Part shown: positions 16,701-24,321 of the stretch, in pieces | Position numbering within the stretch: the first letter of the stretch is position 1 | Layout of the letters: every line of letters starts with the position of its first letter | Source of the DNA: an uncultured Paraprevotella sp. | GTDB taxonomy: Bacteria; Bacteroidota; Bacteroidia; Bacteroidales; Bacteroidaceae | Direction: 5' to 3' | Length of the DNA: 29,495 bases | NCBI GenBank assembly: GCA_910586505.1 | Contig: CAJUGV010000016.1 | Span: 1-29,495 of the forward strand | Notes under the pieces: generated by a model | What the model was told of the DNA's origin: nothing | Database searches by the model: none | The model's input: the letters and a program-made list of their open reading frames with translations, nothing else | Made by a program: the position numbers and the translations under genes

Positions 16701-19449
16701 GACAGTTGAAAGTACAGGGAAGATCACCGTAATTGCTTCCGGAGTTGGTGAAAATGGGAGATATGAACTCCTTGATGGCTCCGTGCGCATCCGTAAGGGC
16801 TGCGGCATAAAACATCATGGCTTCATCCTGAGGTATTGCCAGTGCATTGGCGCGTATTGCAAATGCTTTACCGTTGATTACATTGATAGCGTCCGTAGCA
16901 AGTCCTATACCGCCTCTGGAGTCTGTGAGTTTCCAGGAGGATTCACCGGCAGTAGGCGTCGGGTAAACGAAATTGGCATGAATCATCGTATTGGCGTTGA
17001 TGGTGGCAGTGTAACGGCCGTCTGTTCCTGCGTTCAACTTTACGGTGTTGGCATAAACCTCCATTTTGGCGTCTCCGAAACGGTCGTCGGTTTCAACCGT
17101 AAATGAGTATGCCGAACCAGCTGCCACTTCCGTATCCTCCGTATCCGGAGTGATTTTCAGACCTTCCGTTTCCTGAAGGACTACCATATATGAAGAGGCG
17201 GAAACCGGGTTCTCTTCTACAATGTTCTTGAAGTCTTTCCAATAATCTTTTGCCTTGTATGCCGCTGTGGCTCCGACAGGAACCACCAGTTTGGATTTAG
17301 GAGTTCCGGTAAATACGCACCAGTTGACCCAGGCCGGTGAGCTGCGGCGTACGATGACCTCGCTCAGATTGCTGCAATTCAGGAATATATTGTATTCGTA
17401 AGTGCCTACGGATGCCGGAATTTCAATCTTTCTCAGACCGGTGGAGTTGAAACATCCGTTTTTCAGTGTAGAAAGATTTCTCGGCAGTATGATCTGTTGC
17501 AATGACCAGTAACCACTGAATGCTTTGGTGGGTATGGCATTGGCCGGATTGGAACCGTTGGCTACGATGTTGACTCCGGAAAGATCAAGAGATGTCAGTT
17601 TCATGCGTTCGCGTATGAATGTAAAGTCACGCACGTCGATCGTTCCGTACAGTGTCAGTTCCTTAATGGTACCTGCGTCAGCTTCGCTTATAAGACTTTC
17701 GAGGCCGCCTGCGCTTACCCACAAGTTACGCTTGCTGACTACGTCTTCTGCCGCCTGTACAATAATGCGTATCTGTTGGTCGGAAGTAACATTTGAGATT
17801 TTATAGATGTTCTCGGCGGTAGGCGTCAGTATGAAACCGTTGGCCTTTACCGTAACAACCTTGTCGGTAGAAGAGGGGGCTACCTTGAATGAATAGTCAC
17901 GTCCTTTGATTACCTTCGTATCTGCTTCGGATATGACGGCGCCGTCTACAATGCTTGGAATGTCTATCGAAAAATAGGGAATGGTATTGTTCTTGGCTTT
18001 TATCTCGTTTATCGTGATAAGATCTCCGGTTACGGGGAACCATTCGGTTGCGCCATTGGCCATAGTTACCAGGCGGATGATATCATCATCCGCAACGGTT
18101 GTACCGGCCTGTACGGAACATTCGAAGTCGGAATAGGGCCTTGTCATTATCTGCATAGATGGCAGCGTGAGTCCCTTACCGTCATTCAATAGTGTCTTTA
18201 GTTCTCCCTTAGAGGAGAAAAGAGCCACGGCGATCTTTCCGGAAAAGTCGTCATAGGAGATATTCTTAAAAGCACCTGCTCTTATGGTGAACTTTGTGCC
18301 TTCGTCAATGCTTGTTACATCAGATGTCATACCGATCTGTCGTTCATCGGATGTGATATGCACGGGCGACCAGCTTGCAGAAGATACAGACGGCTTGATA
18401 TTATAAATAATTGTAGTCTGGTCATTAAAGCTGTGTGAAGTACTGACTGTTGGGTTAAGTGCATCTGAAGAAAAATAACCGTTGGCCGAGCCGCCCCATC
18501 CCCAGTTTATATGGAAGTAAGGAACAGAGCCTCTCATTTCATATCCGTCACATACGAAGGCATGGCCGACGGAAACATCCTGACCACTGTAGATCACAGG
18601 GCGCCCCTCATCAATTTCATTCACGATTATGGCATCCCATGTAGCACGGTCGGTCTCCGAACGTTTTTTGTATGACACCTCCGGAGCATAACCGAAATAC
18701 GATATCAGGGCAGCCGGAACACGAACTTCAAATGCACTTGAACCGGACATCCCGAAATCAGTTTTGATTGATATTGCGCAATGTGCCATCAGAGTGGATA
18801 CGGCTTCGGCTTCAGCCGTAGAGTACCCAGACCGGTAGTTGTCAGTACGCATATTTTCCCAGGCATATTGTACGTTGAAGTCTGTACCGTCCAGCGAACC
18901 ATTTCCGCTTATAGGATGGTTATGATATTTCATGACGGTTGCCATGGCTGTTCCGACGCATCCGACAAGACGGCGGTTGGGAATCTGGGTGTTGAATGGA
19001 GCTTCCTGACTCCATTCAGGTGTTTTAATGAGCTTTGCCGATGACGTTCTTGACGTGATACGTTTGCGTACCTCAGAGGTGTTGTTTTTAACTGGTTTTA
19101 CAGCATTGTTGAGCACCATCGTGGTAACATCGGATACATTATCTGTTATGAATGAAGATTCATAAGAGTATCCAACGACGGGAATTGCTTTGTCGTCGGC
19201 CGAGATAATGATGAAACCGCGCCCGCTCCTGGCGTTAAAAACATAGTAAATAGGCGTACCGTCACTCTTTTTAGACGTTCGTACTAATTTTAAAGCATCA
19301 ATGTCACTCAGTCGAGATACATTGCCGGCACTGAAAAAATCAGTTGCAATTTTAGCAGCTTCTTCCGGAGTAAGAATCTTGGCATGAAGGTGACAAGGAG
19401 CACCTACACAAACAAGAAGAAGCAGCACTTTTAAAAACTGTTTCAACAT
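13783..19449 (-). CDS. C10 (streptopain-type) cysteine protease with three BspA-like LRR blocks
   Basis: A 1888-residue secreted protein, several times longer than ordinary C10 proteases of roughly 400 residues. Residues 1-23 are a signal peptide ending LHA. The inhibitory pro-segment (24-150, with ILTPEEAAKIATDFF and GFIIISADD) is followed by the catalytic domain: C164 in RRLVGCVGTAMATV, H296 in VGHAFVCDGY, and the NWGWGG motif at 315-320. The rest alternates beta-rich modules (about 356-570, 750-1040, 1225-1430) with BspA-type leucine-rich blocks (about 571-745, 1041-1220, 1440-1600; repeats such as IPSKAFAG and IGEGAFEGCSQLESLSL). A final beta domain ends in a tail (about 1845-1888: IKIFTVSGLHV, then NPGIYIVDGVKVIL). 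Expected location: cell surface or outside the cell; possible roles include degrading or binding host or dietary proteins. Its own terminator follows; the upstream gap suggests a long leader. Confidence 0.93.
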   Translation of the reverse strand: MLKQFLKVLLLLVCVGAPCHLHAKILTPEEAAKIATDFFSAGNVSRLSDIDALKLVRTSKKSDGTPIYYVFNARSGRGFIIISADDKAIPVVGYSYESSFITDNVSDVTTMVLNNAVKPVKNNTSEVRKRITSRTSSAKLIKTPEWSQEAPFNTQIPNRRLVGCVGTAMATVMKYHNHPISGNGSLDGTDFNVQYAWENMRTDNYRSGYSTAEAEAVSTLMAHCAISIKTDFGMSGSSAFEVRVPAALISYFGYAPEVSYKKRSETDRATWDAIIVNEIDEGRPVIYSGQDVSVGHAFVCDGYEMRGSVPYFHINWGWGGSANGYFSSDALNPTVSTSHSFNDQTTIIYNIKPSVSSASWSPVHITSDERQIGMTSDVTSIDEGTKFTIRAGAFKNISYDDFSGKIAVALFSSKGELKTLLNDGKGLTLPSMQIMTRPYSDFECSVQAGTTVADDDIIRLVTMANGATEWFPVTGDLITINEIKAKNNTIPYFSIDIPSIVDGAVISEADTKVIKGRDYSFKVAPSSTDKVVTVKANGFILTPTAENIYKISNVTSDQQIRIIVQAAEDVVSKRNLWVSAGGLESLISEADAGTIKELTLYGTIDVRDFTFIRERMKLTSLDLSGVNIVANGSNPANAIPTKAFSGYWSLQQIILPRNLSTLKNGCFNSTGLRKIEIPASVGTYEYNIFLNCSNLSEVIVRRSSPAWVNWCVFTGTPKSKLVVPVGATAAYKAKDYWKDFKNIVEENPVSASSYMVVLQETEGLKITPDTEDTEVAAGSAYSFTVETDDRFGDAKMEVYANTVKLNAGTDGRYTATINANTMIHANFVYPTPTAGESSWKLTDSRGGIGLATDAINVINGKAFAIRANALAIPQDEAMMFYAAALTDAHGAIKEFISPIFTNSGSNYGDLPCTFNCQVKETSVREGNLVRIVTSYNKNNWYLVKGVNNNVKDFIKARGNEVIYHKVTMPSTVQGATIQGAIDQIVRGMDFSCKVMPVSVADAITVSINGKIVADRVGVAQIKVESVREDLDIAIQVVPAGDETYTALNIHAGELASRVSSSAFPSRLKLMGEMNTADFKVLQDNAARLVALDLTDVTIKSYPNPNSLPSMAFASASSGLAALTTIHLPKNLEHIQANAFYRCTKVQEITIPENVAYIGESAFAMCTGLKKIIVRSKTPVVLKSNPFPMNTSGITLEVPKGSESDYAASAFWQNLSSQTSKVFYNIQIDQDRVFQYSDREPLTQIEGPVGGATKTVMLGLPNFQPTSYKKNPVHRPGVAFKLYDNHQDVTDKLDPLSSTDFYPGGYYQVKFYGYVTNPEHLNYPQNHVIDVVFHYNIKINDLSGKAKIEFVDLDEANVWRGVEMNKFIEGSNLRPTLFKEGANYKFTVTSESANMTPVVKKAGEVIYPDENGVYTVNNLQSDVVMEVTMAVSENEEVVLETEEVAHIGKEEATQVTKLGLSGEMTEQTFDYIRNNFTSLEDLNLSGTENNEIPSKAFAGMDKLTNVIIPENVTSIGEGAFEGCSQLESLSLNSVNAIGEGAFKGCSSLTSITLYGNSQPVRVRTLAEGINDSSFEGINPNCIIYIAKGLESMISSKSNVVLNGEGKCEALTDIILTDSIAFNIPASFNLGERSISLPVKLNYRSQDGTKEWKGIVLPFAPTRIVDAEGNEYTVNESGEHTVSVKSFQEEGEELEHEASIEANKPYMIHLNGDPDENVELTFSTVSTPAARTSDMSLTFDVPITPEAGTIMKAGKDFSLYGCYMPVAADEDTYLLDADGHSFNRITGEETERLIAPFSVYAKANTPEAGDSFEIGKADITTGIDGKYSQGSALKFYKNGSNLMIISNEKRTIKIFTVSGLHVASPTVNPGTNAISLNPGIYIVDGVKVIL

Positions 19450-19609
19450 AAAAGAACAAATGATTTTTAATTTAGTTAATAAATATTTTAAGTATAATAA
19501 AGACGGGATGTTAGCATTTGCACCCTTTAATATAGAGAAATCGTTTCATTACAATATTCTGTTTTACTAAAAAAGCCTATTTCTTTAGGATATGTTTCTT
19601 TATGGGGCG

Positions 19610-19617
19610 CAAAAATA
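19610..19617 (-). promoter_or_regulatory. Possible -7 box for the C10 protease gene
   Basis: The minus strand reads TATTTTTG, matching TAnnTTTG. It would give a leader of roughly 150 bases before the start at 19449. No -33 match is visible, and the region is A+T-rich, so chance is likely enough to keep this low. Confidence 0.35.
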
Positions 19618-19725
19618 AGCAAAATCTGTGGAACGGACTAATAAAACCGGGAGAAAATGTCACTGCTGATTGAATGGGAGACGCCAATAAGCAACGCAAG
19701 ATAAAATAGGTCCTTCTATAAAATA

Positions 19726-19755
19726 AGCTAGCCGTCTTTCACAAGACAGCTAGCT
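19726..19755. repeat. 13-base hairpin with tetraloop
   Basis: Arms 19726-19738 and 19743-19755 pair with a single G-T wobble around a TCAC loop. No T run follows on either side, so it does not look like a terminator; it could be a leader structure for the small frame that starts 22 bases later. Confidence 0.6.
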
Positions 19756-19776
19756 CACATTAACCTAATTTCAATA

Positions 19777-19845
19777 ATGAAAAACAATTCTTATTCCGTC
19801 ATGCTCGCTTGCATGATTGCTCTCTTGATAAGAGAAGAAATATGA
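19777..19845 (+). CDS. Possible 22-residue leader peptide or gene remnant
   Basis: ATG at 19777 opens MKNNSYSVMLACMIALLIRE and stops after 22 codons. The start resembles a signal peptide, and the preceding AT-rich stretch (ttaacctaatttcaataatg) looks like a Bacteroides 5' leader. It may be the first codons of a lost exported-protein gene, or a chance frame. No promoter with a TAnnTTTG box is visible in front of it. Confidence 0.25.
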   Translation: MKNNSYSVMLACMIALLIREEI

Positions 19846-19900
19846 TTTTATATAGCTTATATAGAGAGGTTTATGTTTCCTCTTAATCTATTCTTTACGG

Positions 19901-19914
19901 AATTCGGCCGAATT
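19901..19914. promoter_or_regulatory. 14-base perfect palindrome, possible operator
   Basis: AATTCGGCCGAATT is a perfect palindrome without a loop, 25 bases before the -33 box of the plus-strand promoter at 19940. The spacing would suit a dimeric regulator, but a chance palindrome is possible. Confidence 0.35.
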
Positions 19915-19939
19915 TTTCATTAGAAAGTCCGCTCTATGC

Positions 19940-19970
19940 TTTGTCATTTAATTGATTTTCCGTATCTTTG
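19940..19970 (+). promoter_or_regulatory. Near-ideal Bacteroides promoter reading into the gap
   Basis: TTTG at 19940-19943 and TATCTTTG at 19963-19970 are exactly 19 bases apart, a complete match to the TTTG-N19-TAnnTTTG pattern of the primary sigma factor. Transcription would start near 19974-19978 on the plus strand, where no protein gene is annotated. Confidence 0.7.
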
Positions 19971-19974
19971 CCCG

Positions 19975-20029
19975 TGAAGAAGGTTTTTTATTCCATTTAT
20001 CGCTCTCTTATCAAGAGAGCGATTTTTTA
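19975..20029 (+). ncRNA. Candidate small RNA of about 55 bases
   Basis: This is the segment between the promoter at 19940-19970 and the terminator hairpin at 19999-20023 with its T6 run. A transcript would be a short 5' part of about 24 bases plus the hairpin. The stem sequence is complementary to a hairpin at 19819-19835. No known RNA family is recognised. The call is an inference from the promoter-terminator pair. Confidence 0.45.
19999..20029 (+). terminator. Plus-strand terminator of the candidate small RNA
   Basis: A perfect 11-base stem (19999-20009 with 20013-20023) with a 3-base loop and a T6 run on the plus strand. Confidence 0.8.
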
Positions 20030-20067
20030 TTCTTTCGTTTATAGCTGTTTACAGAATCTGGAGATGC

Positions 20068-20106
20068 AAAAAAGAGACTCATTCGGAATGGAATAAGCCT
20101 CTTTTT
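20068..20106 (-). terminator. Terminator of the lyase-like gene
   Basis: Arms 20069-20084 and 20091-20106 pair over 16 bases with two G-T pairs and a 6-base loop; T runs are present at both ends, so it can act in both directions. It begins 21 bases past the stop codon of the lyase-like gene. Confidence 0.8.
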
Positions 20107-20126
20107 CGAACAGTTGAATATTGAGG

Positions 20127-23100
20127 TTAATGTTGGATAATCTTTTGATGTCCGATAATATAGATTCCTTTGGAAAGTCCGGACAAGGCGTCATCGGCCG
20201 GCACGTCATGGCGAAGTTTTACGCCCTGTAGGTTATATACATTGACATGGCGGTCTTTTCCTTCCTTTAAAATGTCCGTTATATGGTCTATGACAATATC
20301 ATCCTTGCTGAATAATCGCACCCTGTCGATGAAAAGGCGGGTGTTGTTGGCAGCTCCTGTGCCGGCGGTAGTTTCAAGTCCCATGCTGATGGTGACATTT
20401 GTTTTTTCTTCAAGAGAAAACGGGCATTCTATTGTTTCCCAATGGTTGGCTCTGCGGGGAGATTTGTAGAGAGATGTTTGATTGAAACTCACTCCGCAGC
20501 GCGAATAGTTGGTATTGTTGCCGGTGGTGCTGATAGTATATTCGTTCACATGGCGCATTTCGTTTGCGCACACGTATTGCGCCAAAAAGCGAAGTTTGTA
20601 TTCTCCTCTCGGCAGCGTGATGTTTTGTGAGATGCTGTTGGTGCCGCTGTCCCAGGAATTGAGGATACTCAGACAGCGTTTACCGCACGCATCGTCTAGA
20701 GCCGGAGTAGCCATGATGCTGGCAGAGTTGCCTACATTAGAGGGGGATACGCAATACATCGTTGTGCTGTAGGGCATGGAATAGAGTACGGCAAAGTTGG
20801 AACCGCCTTTCAAATCGTTTCCGCCCGACCATCCCTGTATGGGAAGAATCTGCGGCCATTTGCTGTTCGCGGCTTTCACCGTATTGGTGTAGCATGGAGC
20901 ATACTGGATGCCGTTCAGGGTGATGTCGCCAATTGTGCCGTAGGTCTCGTCTTCTTCGAAGCTGGGATTGGCGAGCACCTTATCGGTAATGTCGACGGAT
21001 TGTTCCTCGTTCTCTTCTGCTTCCGCAGGCTCGACAATGATTCTTCCTTCTTTGGCTCTGATGGAAATACTGGCGTTTCTTTCTATGATAACCTGTGTTG
21101 TGAGTTTTTTGCCGTCTGCCCAGATGGTAGCCTGTACCTCCTGTCTTTTCTCACCAGGATTATGAAGGACCGCACCGCAAGAGTCATTTTCTGTCTGTCG
21201 GGCCGTCAATTCGCCGTTTTTGATAAAGACCCGTAAAGTATTGGCGATACTATGGTGGGTATCACAACGGAAAGTCGCGCTTGCACCGTTGTTGTCGATG
21301 CGGGTGTTTTCCGTAAAGACAGGTGCACCGTCGGGCGTCATGATGTGTTGCAGATTGCAAACGTTTTCACCCGTATAGTTGCTCAGTAGCAGGTAACGTG
21401 CACTGTCGGGGGCGCTTACGATGATACCGTTCCATCCTTCTGCCACTTGTGTTGTCAAAGGATATGCCAGGGCAGCCAGTCTGTTTGTGGTCGCAGAGTC
21501 CACGTTGCTGTAGTATATGATGTGCCGGCGGTCTATGAGGCTACCGTTGCTGAACCGGCGGATATCGCTGGAGTAGGAGGGATAAATCTTGGATAAATAG
21601 ATGGAACTGTTCAGCTCACGCTCTCCGAAAGCCACGGATTTGCCGGTTGAGGTTGTCACGATACCTATTTCATTGTCTATGTTCACCCAGTTTCCGGCAA
21701 AAGATTTCAGTTGACTGCCATCTGTTTGCAAGCGCCCTTTACCATGGTATAATGTACGTTTTTCTTTGGTGAACGGATCGGTGCTGACGGCCATAAGGCC
21801 TCCTTTCTCTTCTGTAATGGTACCATCGGTCTTTCCTACCACATAGTCCATATAGATAAATGCGTTGCCGGGCGTGGAATACAATGTGAAGTTATTCTCC
21901 ATGCTGTTGCCGTTGGTTTGCAGCTTTCCGTTCATGGTGTAGCTGTTTCCGTTCAGGTCGTAGATTCCGCTCACAACGGGCGAGGCATCGGTAGCTTTGC
22001 CGTTTACGGTGTACCATCCTATGATGTTACCGGTATTGTTCTTTTTGTAGGGGACGATGATTTTGTTCTTGTCCGGCTTGTTCGGAGCGATGTAACCGGT
22101 ATAGCTTTTCAGTCCCGTGCTCCATGAGAATACGCTGAAACGGTCGGCACTGTTGGCTCTCACAATATTTTGGGGAGTGAAGATGTATGCCTGCTCATGG
22201 GCTTTGCTGAAGTCCTGCCATGAGGTGGCTTGCATATTGCCGGTCGGTGCCAGTTCGTGCATCAGGTAGGTCATCATGACCCGGTGGCCTTCCACGCCCA
22301 TGCGTCTCGGACCGATATCGCTGTTCAGCAGCCAGCTTCCGTCCGCAGTGGTGGTTTGACGGGCTTTGATATGCTTGTAGGCAAGATTTTCCAATAACAG
22401 GGCGTTCGGGTCGCGCAGGAAACAGGCGGCTGTGGTGTAGCTGGTGATCTGGTCATAGAGAAACATGCTCCAGTCATTGCCGTTGGGCATGGCCAGTTCT
22501 CCGTCTGCCAGTGCCAGACGGCAGAGCACCTCATCCATTACAGACTGGTTGTTGTGCATCAGTGCGTTGGTTTTCCATTTCGGGTTGGCGCCTTGGAACA
22601 GATGCAAGGCCAGGTGCGATTCTCCCAATTCCTGCATCACTACGTTCTGATACGAGGTGTGGAAATAGTTGTGATTCTGCAAAGTAAAGTCGTCATACAG
22701 GTTTTTTCCCACATATAGGTCCTGTACGGTTTTATTGTCATATTCAGGATCGATGACCGTTGTGTTTTCGCTGTCGTCGATATGTGAGTAGCAGTTGACG
22801 GCGAAACTACGCAGGCGTGCGAACCATTGCGGGGCCAGCACATCATTCGGATACAGTCCGAGGGCACAGGAAAGTATGTTTGTTTCCCAGCCGTTTTCTT
22901 CGGCTTTCGTGTCACCGTCGTATCCGGTGGGAATGTTGCGTTCCAATTCATAGTTACATTCCGCTTTGATCATATTATATATGTATGATTTCTGCGTCTC
23001 ACTCAGTTCTTCTCTCAGAAAGTAGGAAGCGTAGGCCAATGATGTGGCCCAGAGAGAACTTTCCCATACATGGTCGGCATTGCTTACGGACCCCCAGTAC

Positions 23101-24179
23101 TTGTTGTCTGAGGTAATCTTGAATTTATTGGCCTTATGGGTGGAATAGCCGAAAACGAGCGATTTCATGGCCATGTCTTTGACCGTTTCCCAACTGATAC
23201 CCACGGGAAGAGTGACTTTATCTTTTCCGTATTGGTATAAAAACGCGCAGATCATCGAGAAATCCGCATTGGTGCGAACTCCGTCTTCATTGCTCTGCCC
23301 GGCACTGTTCGCCTTGAAATAGCCGCAGGCTTCTTCCTTATTGTTAGGTGCCTGACAGTCATACCATATATTACGGGCATACTCTAGCGAGTGGGCCAGC
23401 ATCTGCAACAAATCCTTTTGCATGTCGGTTTCGCTCACGAAGTCATGCGTGATATTTCCTTCCGTGGGGGAACTGACCTGATTCTCCGTGCCTCCTTCAA
23501 TGCTGGGTGCATCGGGGGTGATGCTGCCGTCAGGCAGCTGGGTGAGCGTAAAATGGTCGTAAGCGATGCAACTGCCTCCGTTGCCCCAACTCATCTGCGC
23601 GGATAGGGTGATGGGAGTATCCTTTTCAATGATGAATGTCAGTGTGTGCTCGATCCATTCGGAAGTATTCATGATACCAGTACTGCCGTTCTGGCAGGCG
23701 AAAGCAGTTTTGTCCAGTTGTTCTGATTCTCCGTTGGTGACGGTGACTACGGCGCTTGTTGCCGCATTGTTGGCACAGAAAGCTTTGCTGAAAAACCGGA
23801 TTTCGTATTCTCCGGCGGGTAAGGGAGCAGACGTGGTCTGTCGCAACTCCGAAGCAGCGCTTCCCCAGCCGAAACGCTGGTAGAAAGCAAAACTGCCGTC
23901 AGCCATGTCGGTTTTGCCGAAATTATTGTCTGTGGCACACTCCTTATTAATAAGAAGCGCTTTTCCGGGACTGGTCATCTGCCATCCGCTTGGAGATAAG
24001 TTCCATCCTCTCAATCCTTCGTTGCCTTCATTTACTATGTTGGGGGAATTGAGAGTACAGGCGGCTGCGTCTTCTTCAAAAGACGGGTTGACGAGATACG
24101 TTGATGTAATGTCTTTCTGGCCGTAAGATGGCAGACAAAGAAAGGCAATACTGCAAAGACTGAGTGCGGTCTTCTTCAT
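20127..24179 (-). CDS. Secreted polysaccharide-lyase-like protein with duplicated end modules
   Basis: A 1350-residue exported protein (signal peptide 1-20, ending SYG). An N-terminal jelly-roll, carbohydrate-binding-like module (about 25-215, opening VNPSFEED and containing LPAGEYEIRF) is followed by a helical toroid-like region (about 245-665) with ENGWETNILSCALGLYPND at 428-446, NHNYFHTSY at 502-510 and GPRRMGVEGHR at 623-633. A beta-sandwich region follows (about 670-1050). A second module (about 1066-1291) repeats the first: ANPSFEED and LPRGEYKLRF. The tail (about 1313-1350) reads VYNLQGVKL, then LSKGIYIIGHQKII. The toroid plus sandwich order fits polysaccharide lyases of the PL8/PL-toroid kind acting on uronate-containing chains; I cannot assign the family or the catalytic residues with certainty. 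The frame extends to 24242, but that ATG lies inside the promoter, so 24179 is the start. Confidence 0.72.
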   Translation of the reverse strand: MKKTALSLCSIAFLCLPSYGQKDITSTYLVNPSFEEDAAACTLNSPNIVNEGNEGLRGWNLSPSGWQMTSPGKALLINKECATDNNFGKTDMADGSFAFYQRFGWGSAASELRQTTSAPLPAGEYEIRFFSKAFCANNAATSAVVTVTNGESEQLDKTAFACQNGSTGIMNTSEWIEHTLTFIIEKDTPITLSAQMSWGNGGSCIAYDHFTLTQLPDGSITPDAPSIEGGTENQVSSPTEGNITHDFVSETDMQKDLLQMLAHSLEYARNIWYDCQAPNNKEEACGYFKANSAGQSNEDGVRTNADFSMICAFLYQYGKDKVTLPVGISWETVKDMAMKSLVFGYSTHKANKFKITSDNKYWGSVSNADHVWESSLWATSLAYASYFLREELSETQKSYIYNMIKAECNYELERNIPTGYDGDTKAEENGWETNILSCALGLYPNDVLAPQWFARLRSFAVNCYSHIDDSENTTVIDPEYDNKTVQDLYVGKNLYDDFTLQNHNYFHTSYQNVVMQELGESHLALHLFQGANPKWKTNALMHNNQSVMDEVLCRLALADGELAMPNGNDWSMFLYDQITSYTTAACFLRDPNALLLENLAYKHIKARQTTTADGSWLLNSDIGPRRMGVEGHRVMMTYLMHELAPTGNMQATSWQDFSKAHEQAYIFTPQNIVRANSADRFSVFSWSTGLKSYTGYIAPNKPDKNKIIVPYKKNNTGNIIGWYTVNGKATDASPVVSGIYDLNGNSYTMNGKLQTNGNSMENNFTLYSTPGNAFIYMDYVVGKTDGTITEEKGGLMAVSTDPFTKEKRTLYHGKGRLQTDGSQLKSFAGNWVNIDNEIGIVTTSTGKSVAFGERELNSSIYLSKIYPSYSSDIRRFSNGSLIDRRHIIYYSNVDSATTNRLAALAYPLTTQVAEGWNGIIVSAPDSARYLLLSNYTGENVCNLQHIMTPDGAPVFTENTRIDNNGASATFRCDTHHSIANTLRVFIKNGELTARQTENDSCGAVLHNPGEKRQEVQATIWADGKKLTTQVIIERNASISIRAKEGRIIVEPAEAEENEEQSVDITDKVLANPSFEEDETYGTIGDITLNGIQYAPCYTNTVKAANSKWPQILPIQGWSGGNDLKGGSNFAVLYSMPYSTTMYCVSPSNVGNSASIMATPALDDACGKRCLSILNSWDSGTNSISQNITLPRGEYKLRFLAQYVCANEMRHVNEYTISTTGNNTNYSRCGVSFNQTSLYKSPRRANHWETIECPFSLEEKTNVTISMGLETTAGTGAANNTRLFIDRVRLFSKDDIVIDHITDILKEGKDRHVNVYNLQGVKLRHDVPADDALSGLSKGIYIIGHQKIIQH

Positions 24180-24212
24180 GGTTTCATTATTGACCGGGTT
24201 AATTATTGGTGT

Positions 24213-24243
24213 CAAATATACAATGAAACTGCTCTTGAACAAA
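24213..24243 (-). promoter_or_regulatory. Promoter of the lyase-like gene
   Basis: On the minus strand TTTG (24240-24243) and TATATTTG (24213-24220) are exactly 19 bases apart, a full consensus match. Transcription would begin near 24206, 27 bases before the start codon. Confidence 0.78.
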
Positions 24244-24321
24244 AAAATAAACGATTTATTTTAAGGAAAAGAGGCGCAAAGTGTTGTAAAACATAAAAAA
24301 AGACAAAAAGAAAGTGTTTTA

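Larger units (their letters stand above)
19450..20126. other. Intergenic region, 677 bases, rich in hairpins and a short transcription unit
   Basis: This gap between the two giant minus-strand genes holds, from low to high coordinate: a possible promoter box for the C10 gene (19610-19617), a 13-base hairpin (19726-19755), a 22-codon open frame (19777-19845), a 14-base palindrome (19901-19914), a strong plus-strand promoter (19940-19970), a plus-strand terminator (19999-20029) and the terminator of the lyase-like gene (20068-20106). It is A+T-rich and contains no full-length gene. Confidence 0.7.

Noticed and set aside
19974..20096. GTG-started 40-codon plus frame (begins MKKVFYSIYR)
   Set aside because: It would be almost leaderless and runs through the terminator stem at 19999-20023 and into the next hairpin; a short RNA explains the signals better.
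9713..24179. A polysaccharide utilization locus
   Set aside because: Two carbohydrate enzymes are present, but there is no SusC/SusD pair, hybrid two-component system or anti-sigma pair, and the enzymes are separated by unrelated genes.
24180..24242. N-terminal extension of the lyase-like protein
   Set aside because: The upstream ATG falls in the -33 element of a consensus promoter, and the signal peptide starts cleanly at 24179.
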